60,976 bases of DNA from a virus. Of the stretch, positions 15,540-25,662 are shown piece after piece. The first letter of the stretch is position 1. Each line of letters begins with the position of its first letter. Made by a program: the position numbers and the translations under genes. The DNA lies in the IMG/VR virus record IMGVR_UViG_3300017917_001501, positions 1-60,976 of that record. One strand, given 5' to 3'. The notes below the pieces were generated by a model, which saw only the letters and a program-made list of their open reading frames with translations, searched no databases and was not told the origin of the DNA.

Positions 15540-16934
15540 TCAGTTGTCAGAGTTTTTCAATCCAGCAAGCATACTCTTAAGTTTGGTGCTGTTAACTTCG
15601 GCATTAATTTTTGGAGCATCTTCTTTGTTTACAGTACTACCTGTTTTAATACTGTCAAGGATATTGTTGACACGACTTGCACCACCGGCAAAGTTAGCAT
15701 CATCACTAGCGCCACTATCTGTGATACGCATAGTTTCAATATCATAGTCTAGATCAATCTTCTGTCCTACACCTGTACTACTACGCGACTTCATACATTG
15801 AATTTGATATCGACCACGCTCGCGCATCGCTCGGCTTGTAAAGATACCAAACACATTATCTGCTGTGTTGATCTTACTTAAGCCACCTGCGATATGGCTA
15901 TGGTCAAATTCAATTTCTTCAACAGCACTACGATTCAACTGTGACGCTGTTACAAACAACACGCCCAACTCACGTGCCAGATTACGCAGTTCTTCCGAAA
16001 CATACTTGTCTTTAACAAACAAGTCGTTTGGACTAACTTTAGCACTGACTGGCATAACTAAGTCCAAGTAGTCAACCATAACAAAGTCAACCTTGCGCCC
16101 TGTTTGGATTTGATATTCTTTTAAGTATGCTCTAATGTCGTTAACGTTGCTCTGTGCCGGCATGCCCTTGATCTGATACTGTCCTGCTTTCTTGCTAACA
16201 AGACGTACTTTCATTGTAGTTGTGTCAATGTCTTTGCGTATGTCTTTTGTGCTCATACCTGTCAACATCGCATCAGTACGCAACGCACAAAGTTCTTCAC
16301 TCAACTCTAGTGTGATATACACTCCACTTAGTCCTTGCTGTAACCAGCTGAGTGCTATGTTCATCATAACCAATGACTTACCAGAACCAGATCCACCAGC
16401 AAAGATGTTTAGTTCGCCTCGACTGAACCCACCATATAGAAGTTTGTCCAGTTGTGGCCAACCAGTGCTAACTTGTCCACCACTGTTGTAATACTTCTCA
16501 ATACGCAGTTTAGGATCAGCAAAGTAATCTGTGCCCATGTCTTTGGTCAAACTTATTTGTACAGCATCTTTAATAAGTTTTTCTACAGGATTAAAGTCAC
16601 CTTTTTCTAACATGTCTGCGGCTTTAAGAATAGCACGTTCAAGTTCTTGCTTCTTAGTAAAGCCCTCAAACTCTCCCATAAACCATTCATAGTGATTTTC
16701 AGTTAAGTCTGGCACGTGTTTAAGTTCCACACCTGTAACTGCCTTGACCTGTTCAAGTGTGGGCATAGCCTTGTGTTGGTCAGTGTGTTCTTTAATGAAA
16801 CGTGCCACATCACGTAGGCTTCTGTCAAAGTTTTCTGGATTATAGATGTTTTGGACACGCACATAACTCTGCGCATCCTGTAGCATCATTTCAATAAAAA
16901 GTTTCTGTAGGTCTGGTGAATAGTCTTTAGTCAT
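15540..16934 (-). CDS. Replicative DNA helicase, DnaB/T4 gp41-like
   Basis: Hexameric 5'-3' helicase of the phage replisome. Walker A is GGSGSGKS at 180-187; Walker B-type VDFVMVDYLDLV follows near residue 290, then TASQLNRSAVE and a DnaB-type C-terminal SRAMRERG ... KSR arginine-rich segment. Length 464 aa matches gp41. It is directly downstream of the primase gene (5-nt gap), the usual gp61/gp41 pairing. Confidence 0.92.
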   Translation of the reverse strand: MTKDYSPDLQKLFIEMMLQDAQSYVRVQNIYNPENFDRSLRDVARFIKEHTDQHKAMPTLEQVKAVTGVELKHVPDLTENHYEWFMGEFEGFTKKQELERAILKAADMLEKGDFNPVEKLIKDAVQISLTKDMGTDYFADPKLRIEKYYNSGGQVSTGWPQLDKLLYGGFSRGELNIFAGGSGSGKSLVMMNIALSWLQQGLSGVYITLELSEELCALRTDAMLTGMSTKDIRKDIDTTTMKVRLVSKKAGQYQIKGMPAQSNVNDIRAYLKEYQIQTGRKVDFVMVDYLDLVMPVSAKVSPNDLFVKDKYVSEELRNLARELGVLFVTASQLNRSAVEEIEFDHSHIAGGLSKINTADNVFGIFTSRAMRERGRYQIQCMKSRSSTGVGQKIDLDYDIETMRITDSGASDDANFAGGASRVNNILDSIKTGSTVNKEDAPKINAEVNSTKLKSMLAGLKNSDN

Positions 16935-16939
16935 ATACT

Positions 16940-17968
16940 TTAATTATGCTGTCTTTTTCTCATTAATTCAATTTTCAATTTGCTCGATTCACGTGCGTCC
17001 AATATACTCTTTAGTACAAACAATTTGCCATACTTAACCACTGCTTCATTAATGTCTTTACAGGTTTCTTGCCATACAGGAAAGCTCACACTCCATCCAT
17101 ACTCAATAGCCTTCTTTACTAGTTGTGCGCCTGCTTTGTCAGCATCAGGTACTACAATAACTTCACGGCCTAAACTATCAATAATGTCTGCTTGCGTTTC
17201 ACTACAGTCATTGCTCATAACAGCTACACCATCTATGCTCATGGCATCAAAAGGACCTTCACATACAATCACAAACTTAGCATCAGGTAGTTGATTGTTT
17301 AAGTTGAATACAATGTTAGGTTCATAGTTGCTGTAATACTTGGGTTTGACTCCGTCTACAAACGCACGTGAGGTATAGCCTATGATTTTACCTTCCCAGT
17401 AGATAGGAATAATTACACGTTGATGTAGACTATGTTCTGTGCTGTCAGTCCAATAAAAATCATATTTTTTTGGATCAATCTTACGTTCGTTTACGTAGTC
17501 AACGGCTGTGTTTAACAATGGCGGTACATTTCTAAAATCATCTAAAACCATAAATGATAAGAACTGCTGAAAACTTAGAGCATTTTCAGGTAATTCACGA
17601 ACCTTAAACTCAATCTTTTCTTCTTGCTCAAGTTTAACCTCTTCTGGGTTAACTAGTTCACGGATACGTATTGCTTCGATTACTAAGCGTTTAACATCAT
17701 TTTCGTCGGCACCTAACCAGCGTAAGAATTTACGGAACTTAAATGTTAGGTGTCTACCCGGTTGATAACTGGCTTTGAAGTTACAGTTGAAACAGTGATA
17801 ACTGACACTACCATCAGCGTTAGCGGTCAGTCCACCTCTACCTCGTGTATCAGCACTTTCACCATTGTGAACACAGCAGGGAGCATTAAAACTAGTCCAA
17901 CCACTGGGTGTGGTTTTGCGTTTCGCAGGAAGAATAGACTTTACGTAATCTTGAACTGTATTCAGCAT
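16940..17968 (-). CDS. DNA primase, T4 gp61-like
   Basis: Makes RNA primers and works with the gp41-like helicase downstream. An N-terminal zinc-binding module (CCVH at 31-34, Cys59, Cys62) is followed by a Toprim-type domain (FVIVCEGPFDAM, then VVPDADKAGAQ). The 342-aa length matches gp61. A sigma70-like promoter sits at 17975-18003 with its -10 exactly 6 nt from the ATG, predicting a leaderless early transcript; no ribosome site is visible. Confidence 0.92.
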   Translation of the reverse strand: MLNTVQDYVKSILPAKRKTTPSGWTSFNAPCCVHNGESADTRGRGGLTANADGSVSYHCFNCNFKASYQPGRHLTFKFRKFLRWLGADENDVKRLVIEAIRIRELVNPEEVKLEQEEKIEFKVRELPENALSFQQFLSFMVLDDFRNVPPLLNTAVDYVNERKIDPKKYDFYWTDSTEHSLHQRVIIPIYWEGKIIGYTSRAFVDGVKPKYYSNYEPNIVFNLNNQLPDAKFVIVCEGPFDAMSIDGVAVMSNDCSETQADIIDSLGREVIVVPDADKAGAQLVKKAIEYGWSVSFPVWQETCKDINEAVVKYGKLFVLKSILDARESSKLKIELMRKRQHN

Positions 17969-17974
17969 ACTAAT

Positions 17975-18003
17975 ATTTTAGCATACTGTGTGGGGAAAAT
18001 CAA
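17975..18003 (-). promoter_or_regulatory. Early promoter TTGATT-N17-TAAAAT, leaderless geometry
   Basis: -35 at 17998-18003, -10 at 17975-17980, 17-nt spacer, then 6 nt to the primase ATG. The start point would fall on the initiation codon. Confidence 0.6.
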
Positions 18004-18012
18004 GTAATTTGA

Positions 18013-18753
18013 TTAAAGACCGTAGCGCCAGCGTAGTGCGTTGTAGTTTTGAGTAATTTGACTGTCTGTAAGTGCTCGATTGTAGACTTTCCAAGCACCA
18101 ATGTTACCAACAAAATTACCATTTACACCACCTAAATACAGACCAAATCCATCTGACTTGCCTAAACTTAAGAATGTTGCTGGGGTTGGATTAGATTTAG
18201 TTACAATGCCTGTCGAAGCTACTTTGGTACCATTCACGTATAAGTTACCTTGATTAGATCCGTTGTAGGTAAACACGATATGATACCAGGTACCACCTGC
18301 GGTTGCTGGTGTTGATGCTATAGCAACCCCGCCATCAAAGTATCCTGCGGCAATACGGTTATTACTTAGGAAACCCATTTGCGCATCAGTCCACCCACTG
18401 TTTACAGTGTTATTACTCCACTCACCTATCAAGGTGTAACTGGTATTACTAGCGGCAGGTTGGCACCACACATCAAAGGTATAACCAGCTGCGGTGTTTA
18501 GTGTTGTTCCGAATCCGGTATAAACGTTAGCAAAAACACTACCATTGAAATAGATAATGTTATGACCGGTACTGGTTACAAAGGTTGTAGCAGTGCCAAC
18601 AATGTTAGCATCTCTATTATTATCTGTGCTGTCATTCCACGTAACTCCAGAGGTATATGTAGCCGCATCTAAGTTCATGCTAAGGTTAGCAGAGATAATG
18701 TCAGGTACATCTACTACTGTTAAACTAGATATTGTTACACCTTGTATAATCAT
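18013..18753 (-). CDS. LamG/concanavalin-like tail-fibre-associated protein
   Basis: 246-aa protein with a laminin-G-like (concanavalin) jelly-roll: GYTFDVWCQPAAS, TWYHIVFTYNGSNQGNLYVNGTKVAST and IGAWKVYNRALTDSQI are the usual strand signatures. Such domains bind carbohydrate at the tip of tail fibres. It follows the 927-aa fibre gene by 3 nt, with AGGA bridging the stop and start, so it is probably the last gene of the tail-fibre operon. Confidence 0.82.
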   Translation of the reverse strand: MIIQGVTISSLTVVDVPDIISANLSMNLDAATYTSGVTWNDSTDNNRDANIVGTATTFVTSTGHNIIYFNGSVFANVYTGFGTTLNTAAGYTFDVWCQPAASNTSYTLIGEWSNNTVNSGWTDAQMGFLSNNRIAAGYFDGGVAIASTPATAGGTWYHIVFTYNGSNQGNLYVNGTKVASTGIVTKSNPTPATFLSLGKSDGFGLYLGGVNGNFVGNIGAWKVYNRALTDSQITQNYNALRWRYGL

Positions 18754-18756
18754 GTA

Positions 18757-21540
18757 TTATCCTAGGTATGTAACGTGCCAATTATCGTTCTGATCAAAGG
18801 TTATGTTACCTGCTAAAATGTTAGCACTTAACCAATCACCTGCTGCTAATACGATTGTACCGTTTACACCAAAGTGTGTAGCAGTATTAGAGTTAGTATC
18901 TGTCTCCCAGAAGCAGGCAACATTACCTTGTGAATTACTACCATTTTTCAACACAGCGATTTGATTTAACCCGTTATTAGTACCAACACGAGCATTTAAT
19001 CCTACACTGTATATACCTGCCACAGGTGCTGTAAATATACCAGTTGTTGCGTTAAAATAGTTGCCTTGGTTGAATACTGTGGTAATTGCAAGACCTTTAA
19101 GATTAACGTTAGCTGTTAATGTTTGTGGAATATTCTGTGTGCTGCCATCCACACGGAATGCTGGACGATTAGGCATCGTAACACCAGCTGTTCCGTTAAC
19201 AGTTACATTACCAGGGAATGTTGCCCTACCTGTGTTATCAAACACAGTTGAATAACTACCAGCAACTAAAGTAACGTTTGGACTTGTACCAGTCACATTT
19301 CCAGTAATTGAAATATTACCAACAAAGTTTGCAGCGGTAACATTACCAGTTACATCTACATTTGCCCCATAGAAAGTGTTAAATCTGCTAGCAGGGGCAC
19401 CTATGTTGCCAGTGCCACTGGTTCCAGCCTGCTGTATGGCAGTAGCCTCACTACCATATAAGGCAATTCTTGCAAAACCTATTAGACCATTGGTGCCGTT
19501 GTAATTTAGTTGAGCATTACGAGATCCGTTAGGGCCTACTAAGAAACCATTGCCGCCAATTAATACACCGTTACCTGCCCAGTTGTTTGTATCTGGGATT
19601 AGGCTAACGTGTGTGCCTAAACCAATATAAGCGTTACTACCAAGTTGTTTTAAGTAACTTGAAGCATTGCCTAAAATGACGTGTCCGCCAGCGGCTGTTG
19701 TTAGATTGTTAACTAGGATATTACCATTGTATGTTGGTAAGTATGCAGCTACTTGTGTATTACCATAGGTACTAGCACCAGTGTAAGCTGTAGTCTGGAC
19801 AGTGTTATCAGCAAATTTAACGCTTGTAACACCATCAATCACGCTGGCTGCACTGCTGTCAAAACTAATGTTGCCGCCACTTGGGAATATTAAATTACCG
19901 TCAGTTTCAAATGTCCATTGGTGACTATTTGATCTAACAATTATTGGCGGATCGATTCCGGCGCCAACCATAACGTGACTGTTTTCGCCACCTAAGAATA
20001 ACTGTGATGAACTGTCGTCTTGATTACCACCTGCACGAATGTGTATATGACTTGGTGCTGTAGGATCGATGATAATATATTGATCACTGCCTAAATTAGT
20101 GTCTGGCACTAATTGTATAGTTGAGGCGCCGTAGCCATCACCTGAACTGTTAGCAACAAAGTTAACAGCACTGTTACCACTGATTAAGTTGCCAGGCAAT
20201 TCAAGTTTGCCAGTAGTGGCAAAACTCCAGGTATGGATTCCAACCACATTACTAGTAAAAGTGTAGTTATCATTGTACCAAAATGGATCAATTTCTTCTG
20301 TGTCTGTTGCGATTTCCCAGTTGCCCGGAGAAATTTCAGTTACCGCAGTCACAGTAGTTGTGCCTACTAGATTGTTACCAGTCACTGTCCACCCAGGCGC
20401 TACTTGAGCTATGTCAGGACTGCTTCCGGTTGAGGTAAAGAATGTCGGTGTTCCAGGGCCGCCAACCAAACCACCTTCGCTGAGGCCCAACACAGTGGTT
20501 ATGTCTGGTGTTTGTATTGTAACATTGCCACTTACTGTGGCTATATCAATACTGCTGTTGCCATTGGTTATTGGTAATCCAGCACCAATGCCATTCAATA
20601 TACTCACACCATTGGCATAGTTAATGCTGGCACTGTTGCTTGGCAGAGTCAGATTGCCAGTGTTGTCAAATTTCCAATCGTGTTGCGGACCGGCGTTGGC
20701 GCCTGTGCTGATTGCCACATTGCCTAGTCCACTAAATGGACTGTTGAAACCTATTACAGCTATGTTGCCAGGAGCCGTGGTAGTTTCAGCCCAACCTAAT
20801 GCCACAAAGGCATTAGCACCTTCGCCAATCAATTGAACAGGTGCGTCGTATTGAAGAATGCTTGAGCCACCAACAGGAGTGCTACCAATTACTAAATTAG
20901 ACGGAGTAGTGAAATTACCATCTGTGCTAAACATCCAATTATGTACATTTGCACCACTTACATTGGCTTGTATAGCAAACCCGTTGTCACTGTACACCAC
21001 TAATCCTGGCTCATCTTCTCCTATTCTACTAGTTGCACCGGGAAATACCAAGTCACCATTAGTGTTAAAATTCCATGTGTATGTGAGATTACCAAATCCA
21101 GCAAATGAAGTTATGGATACACCATTGGAGACATCGCTGACACGAACATTGTTCAATTCGCCGCCTAGAAACAAGTCAGCAGTTGATTGATCTATCTCAC
21201 CACCGGCACGGATGTGAATATGCCCAGGCTCACCAACTGTAGGATCAATGACAAGATATTGATCACTGCCATTGCGTCTCAATTCCTCATCGGGCACTAG
21301 TTTAATAGTATCACGATTTAATCCATCGCTACTGTCAGCATCTCCGCCGTAGAATGTGCCTTTGTTTAGAACTTTATTCTTTACATTGGTTCTTATACCG
21401 TCGGCGATCAATAATTCTAACTTATTGTTGTCACCAACATAAAGTGCCATTTCTCCATAGGGACGTATTTCACTGGTGTCGGTATTATTAGCTCCATCGC
21501 CTTCAATCTTGCTTACATTTATTCTTCTTACTGTTGTCAT
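18757..21540 (-). CDS. Long tail fibre with C-terminal C1q-like domain
   Basis: 927-aa repetitive fibre protein. The body contains repeated modules alternating GNLTLPG-type and SHIHIRAGG-type segments (for example DPTAPSHIHIRAGGNQDDSS, with a near copy at about residues 145-160), typical of phage fibre shafts. The last about 130 residues (NQGNYFNATTGIFTAPVAG ... AVLKNG) form a C1q/TNF-like trimeric head, a common receptor-binding tip. Located between two other fibre genes. Very Gly/Asn/Thr-rich. Confidence 0.85.
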   Translation of the reverse strand: MTTVRRINVSKIEGDGANNTDTSEIRPYGEMALYVGDNNKLELLIADGIRTNVKNKVLNKGTFYGGDADSSDGLNRDTIKLVPDEELRRNGSDQYLVIDPTVGEPGHIHIRAGGEIDQSTADLFLGGELNNVRVSDVSNGVSITSFAGFGNLTYTWNFNTNGDLVFPGATSRIGEDEPGLVVYSDNGFAIQANVSGANVHNWMFSTDGNFTTPSNLVIGSTPVGGSSILQYDAPVQLIGEGANAFVALGWAETTTAPGNIAVIGFNSPFSGLGNVAISTGANAGPQHDWKFDNTGNLTLPSNSASINYANGVSILNGIGAGLPITNGNSSIDIATVSGNVTIQTPDITTVLGLSEGGLVGGPGTPTFFTSTGSSPDIAQVAPGWTVTGNNLVGTTTVTAVTEISPGNWEIATDTEEIDPFWYNDNYTFTSNVVGIHTWSFATTGKLELPGNLISGNSAVNFVANSSGDGYGASTIQLVPDTNLGSDQYIIIDPTAPSHIHIRAGGNQDDSSSQLFLGGENSHVMVGAGIDPPIIVRSNSHQWTFETDGNLIFPSGGNISFDSSAASVIDGVTSVKFADNTVQTTAYTGASTYGNTQVAAYLPTYNGNILVNNLTTAAGGHVILGNASSYLKQLGSNAYIGLGTHVSLIPDTNNWAGNGVLIGGNGFLVGPNGSRNAQLNYNGTNGLIGFARIALYGSEATAIQQAGTSGTGNIGAPASRFNTFYGANVDVTGNVTAANFVGNISITGNVTGTSPNVTLVAGSYSTVFDNTGRATFPGNVTVNGTAGVTMPNRPAFRVDGSTQNIPQTLTANVNLKGLAITTVFNQGNYFNATTGIFTAPVAGIYSVGLNARVGTNNGLNQIAVLKNGSNSQGNVACFWETDTNSNTATHFGVNGTIVLAAGDWLSANILAGNITFDQNDNWHVTYLG

Positions 21541-21555
21541 TTTGTCAGTTCCTGA

Positions 21556-24500
21556 TCAATCATCATAATATTCTGAGCCATAGAACACTTTTGCGGTCCA
21601 ATGTATTTTCAATGTTTTTGCTTCGCCGTCTATGCGACGATAACTGATGGTACCTTCATTTTGTACCAACCATAAGTCATCGTTTTCTCCGTCGGTAGAT
21701 CCGCTAGACACCTCAGTGTGGGTAATATGTTCTTCTCCATCGTCGTCTACAATATGTATGGTTCCTATTATAGTGCTTTCTCCTGTAAAAGCATGATAGT
21801 CAATAACTGCGCCGCGGAAGTTACTACTACCCCCAGGCAATTCAGACTTGTTCCACCATATCACAGGATCTGCTCCTGTTGATGTTCTATAGTAGATATT
21901 GTCGCCGGTATTGACACTAACCTGTATATTCCCAATCAAGTATATCTGTAAGAAGTTATTAGTAGAGGATCCAACAATTTCAGCATTATACCAAGTGCTA
22001 TTGTCAAAACTGATCTCAATGCTGAAATTGGTTGGTCCATTGTATAGATTGTACAGGTCTTGATCCCAGGTTAGATAAACATACCAGTCATTGGTAATAG
22101 TATTATACGAAGTACCAGTAATCGCAGCCTGCGTTACTCGCCCAGTAACTGTTACAGACTTATAACCAGAGACTTCTTCAATCCTACGACTTCCGATCGC
22201 TGTAGATTTGACACGACCCAATCCTTCGGCAGATTTTAACACAGTGCCGTCGGTAAACTTAATACCTTCATTGAGTTTGGTTAGATCCAATTCATAGCGT
22301 ACATAACTGAATCCGCCACCATTTCCGCCCTGTGTCCAATTCAACCACTGTATAGCATAATACTTGTCTGTGTCTGGAACATACATCACTGCTTGCGAAC
22401 CCGGAACACGATTACCTAGTTGTCCATTTCCGTATGCTGCATAGAAGTTAGTGTATGTTCTTGACTCAACATCAGATAAGTCATCCCAACCATCTACGTT
22501 CCATTCTGTTCCGCCTGGGCTGACATCGCTGTCCCAAGAACCTTCTCTGTAAGGATTATAAATGCCGTTGTTAGCATCTCTGGTGATACCTACACCGGCA
22601 CCATCGCCGTCGTCGGCCACGAAGACATCAATTTCTTCACCATTGTCGGTTTTTACAAAATAGTTAGGATCTGTGATTTCCGTTCTGGTATAACTGTAGG
22701 AACCGCCATTATTCTGACCCCAGTTAGTAAAATCAAACTTATAGTATTTGTCAGTAGTAGTATCACGCATTACTAATTCTGCGCCAACTACATTGTTGCC
22801 AACTTGCCCACCTAAGGCGGATCTAAATGTTGTAAAACTTCGATTGCCAATGCCTACTAAATTATCCCAACCGTCTGCGTTCCATTCTGTTGCTAGGGGA
22901 CTTGAATATGTGTTGTTGTCATATTCTGTTTCTACGGCAATATTGTAAAGTGCTTGGTTAACGCCTCTGGTCAATACTACACCTGGACTGATTTCATCAC
23001 GCACCGATGATATTAGTTCTATGCTGACAGCATTATATGTGCCTGGTGTGTTATTAGCTACGCCAGCAAATGTAGGAGTAGTAACAGTTAGTATATTTCC
23101 CAATTCACCTACGGTTGCTATTTCAAATATAACGTCAGACGCTAGATCGTTGCCGCCAACATTATAATACCATACTTTGTATCGTTGACCTACTACATAC
23201 CCTGTGCCAGCATTTACTATGGTAAGGCTATCTATAACTGGACCTGCCCCAATGACTACTTCAACTGTAGCTCCTTGTCCGCTGACTGGTGCTGTTACAG
23301 TAACAGGACTGCCAAAGGTTACAGGCTGTATGATGAATGGGCTATTAGTAACTTCTACATACGGCAATGTTGTACTGCCACTAACTGCATTGCCGTTAAC
23401 TAATAATGCACCCGAATTATCTATACTTACAGGCACGCTGTTAATATAAATTGTGTTGTTACTGACCCATAGATCCTTCCATTGGTGTGTAACGTTACCT
23501 AAACTATAGGTTACGTTGGCACTAGGGATGATATTACCAACGGTAGCAGTACCACGTACTTCAAGGTCGTTCACTACAGAATCTGTAAATGTGCGAACAA
23601 TTAAATTAGTAAAGTAACTCTTCACACCCGCAGAATCTATGTCAGCATCAAAACCAATGCTGTAATCCCCGGCTGGAAGAGTTTCGTTGATTGTTCTAAC
23701 GTCAATAGCTGATCCGCTGGCAACATTACCAGCAAATGTTTCTACAGTTACCACTCCAGGATTGTAACCAAATTTAACAGTGTACCAATTACCTGGAGAT
23801 AACAACGGAATTCCAGGAGCAGTGTTGGCAGTAGTCTGACCGTATAGAACAGGAATACCCGCATCAAACTGGAAAGCAATTCTACTAACATCTGCGCCAG
23901 CACGCCAAATTGGTCGAGTATCTGCAGAGAAAATTGCAATACCATGATCGTTATTGGCTTGACTAAATCTGATAGTTGCAATAATTTCTACAGTTTCATT
24001 TTCGTGGAATCTTAGATTTGTCTGTACAGGATAGGCAAAGTCATTGTCAGCATTACCAGCAAAGAACATACCTGTGGCATCAAAACCGTATTGCACACCT
24101 TCCTGATTTTTACCGCCGGGTACATAGCTCAACCATGTAGGTTTACTGGTCAGTGTAGTTGTTAAATTGCTACGCCATTGGGCACCAGTATAGGCTGTGG
24201 TCTGTACGCTTAGGTCATCAAATATTATGTTACCAGCACGAACGTTGCCAGCATAAGTTGGCAAGTAGGCTGCAACATTACTGTTACCATAGGTAACAGC
24301 CTGTAGGTTAGCTATCAAACTTTGTTGTGCCTGTGCGTTGGCCTGTAGACTTGAAATGTTACCTTGTATTGTTGTAATTGCCTGAGCCTGTGACCCAGCA
24401 TTACTGGTCAATGTTGCTATGTTAGATAAAATAGTAGTAGAGAAACTAGAGTCATCACCTAAGGCCGCGGCTAATTCATTTAATGTATCCAGTACGCCCG

Positions 24501-24774
24501 GTGCACCATCTACTAAATTAGTAATAGCAGTATTAATTAATCCGTTGATAACAGTAACATTAGGATATGTTGCGGAAGTAAAACCAACAATATCGTTAAC
24601 TGTTAATGTAATATTACCTGTACGACCAGCAACACTAGTGACACTGTTGCTAAGACTGTTGACGTTGCTTTCTATTTGAGCAAAGTTTTGATTAATTGTA
24701 TTAAACGCGGTGCGTAACGGATCTCCATCACCTGCTGATGGACCTGAGCCTATGTTTACGTTAGATAAAATCAT
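21556..24774 (-). CDS. Long tail fibre protein (1072 aa)
   Basis: Largest protein of the window, first gene of the fibre operon. The N-terminus (VNIGSGPSAGDGDPLRTAFNTINQNF) is a fibre attachment motif I associate with marine T4-like phages; a coiled-coil stretch (residues about 85-160) follows, then internal duplications (two copies of a block ending in a Trp-rich WNADGWD/WNVDGWD motif around residues 620-780). A late promoter GATAAATA lies at 24799-24806. Probably the proximal or shaft part of the fibre; adhesion specificity cannot be read. Confidence 0.83.
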   Translation of the reverse strand: MILSNVNIGSGPSAGDGDPLRTAFNTINQNFAQIESNVNSLSNSVTSVAGRTGNITLTVNDIVGFTSATYPNVTVINGLINTAITNLVDGAPGVLDTLNELAAALGDDSSFSTTILSNIATLTSNAGSQAQAITTIQGNISSLQANAQAQQSLIANLQAVTYGNSNVAAYLPTYAGNVRAGNIIFDDLSVQTTAYTGAQWRSNLTTTLTSKPTWLSYVPGGKNQEGVQYGFDATGMFFAGNADNDFAYPVQTNLRFHENETVEIIATIRFSQANNDHGIAIFSADTRPIWRAGADVSRIAFQFDAGIPVLYGQTTANTAPGIPLLSPGNWYTVKFGYNPGVVTVETFAGNVASGSAIDVRTINETLPAGDYSIGFDADIDSAGVKSYFTNLIVRTFTDSVVNDLEVRGTATVGNIIPSANVTYSLGNVTHQWKDLWVSNNTIYINSVPVSIDNSGALLVNGNAVSGSTTLPYVEVTNSPFIIQPVTFGSPVTVTAPVSGQGATVEVVIGAGPVIDSLTIVNAGTGYVVGQRYKVWYYNVGGNDLASDVIFEIATVGELGNILTVTTPTFAGVANNTPGTYNAVSIELISSVRDEISPGVVLTRGVNQALYNIAVETEYDNNTYSSPLATEWNADGWDNLVGIGNRSFTTFRSALGGQVGNNVVGAELVMRDTTTDKYYKFDFTNWGQNNGGSYSYTRTEITDPNYFVKTDNGEEIDVFVADDGDGAGVGITRDANNGIYNPYREGSWDSDVSPGGTEWNVDGWDDLSDVESRTYTNFYAAYGNGQLGNRVPGSQAVMYVPDTDKYYAIQWLNWTQGGNGGGFSYVRYELDLTKLNEGIKFTDGTVLKSAEGLGRVKSTAIGSRRIEEVSGYKSVTVTGRVTQAAITGTSYNTITNDWYVYLTWDQDLYNLYNGPTNFSIEISFDNSTWYNAEIVGSSTNNFLQIYLIGNIQVSVNTGDNIYYRTSTGADPVIWWNKSELPGGSSNFRGAVIDYHAFTGESTIIGTIHIVDDDGEEHITHTEVSSGSTDGENDDLWLVQNEGTISYRRIDGEAKTLKIHWTAKVFYGSEYYDD

Positions 24775-24798
24775 GGAAATACCCTAGTTATTATAGAG

Positions 24799-24806
24799 TA
24801 TTTATC
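24799..24806 (-). promoter_or_regulatory. Late promoter GATAAATA for tail-fibre operon
   Basis: NATAAATA element 24 nt before the ATG of the 1072-aa fibre gene, in the gap after the 24815 gene. Confidence 0.6.
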
Positions 24807-24814
24807 GCGGATTG

Positions 24815-25249
24815 TTAGTAAATGTTGTGCAGGACTTGTAGCTGTCCAGCGGCACCCCAGTTGTCATCTGTGTAGGCCGGTAGTGTCAAATTACCTGTGG
24901 TATAGCTAATTGTGTAGTTGTACATTTCATCAGCAAAGTTAGCTATATTTGCTTGATCTAAAGTAACAGAACCAATGGCCGCAGAAACGTTACTAATTGT
25001 AACAGGACTAGACCAAACTGCTGCATTGCCGTCAGCTGAGGTTACGCTAAATGTAAATGCCTTTCCAGAAACATTAGCGGCTTTTTGGTCACTGTTTCTG
25101 AAACTTATAGTAATTACATTGTCAACATTGTCATAAACTTTTACTGTTCTAGCGTACACGATTCTATTCCTTGTTGGTAAGGATGGATCCTCGTCCAAAA
25201 GTAAGACTTGGATTCTATTATCATATAAATAACTTGAGATGTGATGCAA
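24815..25249 (-). CDS. Conserved structural phage protein (144 aa)
   Basis: Resembles a conserved small beta-rich virion protein of marine T4-like phages that starts M-H-x-I-S-S-Y-L-Y and continues with an NRIVYARTVKVY strand. Placed directly upstream of the fibre genes, it is probably a baseplate or fibre-connecting protein (inference). It begins with TTG at 25249, with AAGG upstream, and has the late promoter GATAAATA at 25271-25278. Confidence 0.7.
   Translation of the reverse strand: MHHISSYLYDNRIQVLLLDEDPSLPTRNRIVYARTVKVYDNVDNVITISFRNSDQKAANVSGKAFTFSVTSADGNAAVWSSPVTISNVSAAIGSVTLDQANIANFADEMYNYTISYTTGNLTLPAYTDDNWGAAGQLQVLHNIY
25224..25231 (+). promoter_or_regulatory. Late promoter TATAAATA (plus strand)
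   Basis: Perfect element directed at the plus-strand gene starting at 25288. It lies inside the coding start of the divergent minus-strand gene 24815-25249. Confidence 0.6.
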
Positions 25250-25270
25250 TTTATCTGTATCCTTATTACA

Positions 25271-25278
25271 TATTTATC
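25271..25278 (-). promoter_or_regulatory. Late promoter GATAAATA (minus strand)
   Basis: Directed at the gene starting at 25249; it lies in the leader of the divergent plus-strand gene, so the two divergent promoters are interlocked. Confidence 0.6.
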
Positions 25279-25287
25279 GAATCGTAC

Positions 25288-25662
25288 ATGGAAGATAGCT
25301 ACAAGAATTTACTCAATCAATATCCTTTTATCAGCTATCTAACCTACGGCGGTAACGAGTACATTGGCATAATACAGAATTTTGACGAGTTCATTACAAC
25401 TATCTATGACTTTAGTTTACTAAAAACCTTAGATCAAAAAACTCGCTATCTAGAACTAGCAGATCAGTGGTGGTGGGAATCAAATAGGCTTGTGCCTATT
25501 AATGTATTTTTAAAACAGGACTGGATTGAATTCAGACCTTGTCTTCGAACATTTAATAGCAAGGACGTAAATATACAACACGGTCCTTACGTTAGTCTTA
25601 GAGAAATAGCCAATAAAAGAAGTAAGCGTAAAAGTATTACGCTGGTTCGCAGAGTAGGTTAA
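25288..25662 (+). CDS. Conserved phage hypothetical protein (124 aa)
   Basis: A lone plus-strand gene. The protein has the pattern YLTYGGNEYIGIIQN ... WWWESNR ... IPINVFLK ... FNSKDV ... HGP-x-VSL, which I recall as a conserved protein of cyanophage-like and other marine myophages; function unknown. I chose the ATG at 25288 (MEDSYKNLL) rather than upstream frames that run through the divergent gene's promoter. It converges with the minus-strand DnaE-like gene, overlapping it by 26 nt at the 3' ends. Confidence 0.75.
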   Translation: MEDSYKNLLNQYPFISYLTYGGNEYIGIIQNFDEFITTIYDFSLLKTLDQKTRYLELADQWWWESNRLVPINVFLKQDWIEFRPCLRTFNSKDVNIQHGPYVSLREIANKRSKRKSITLVRRVG

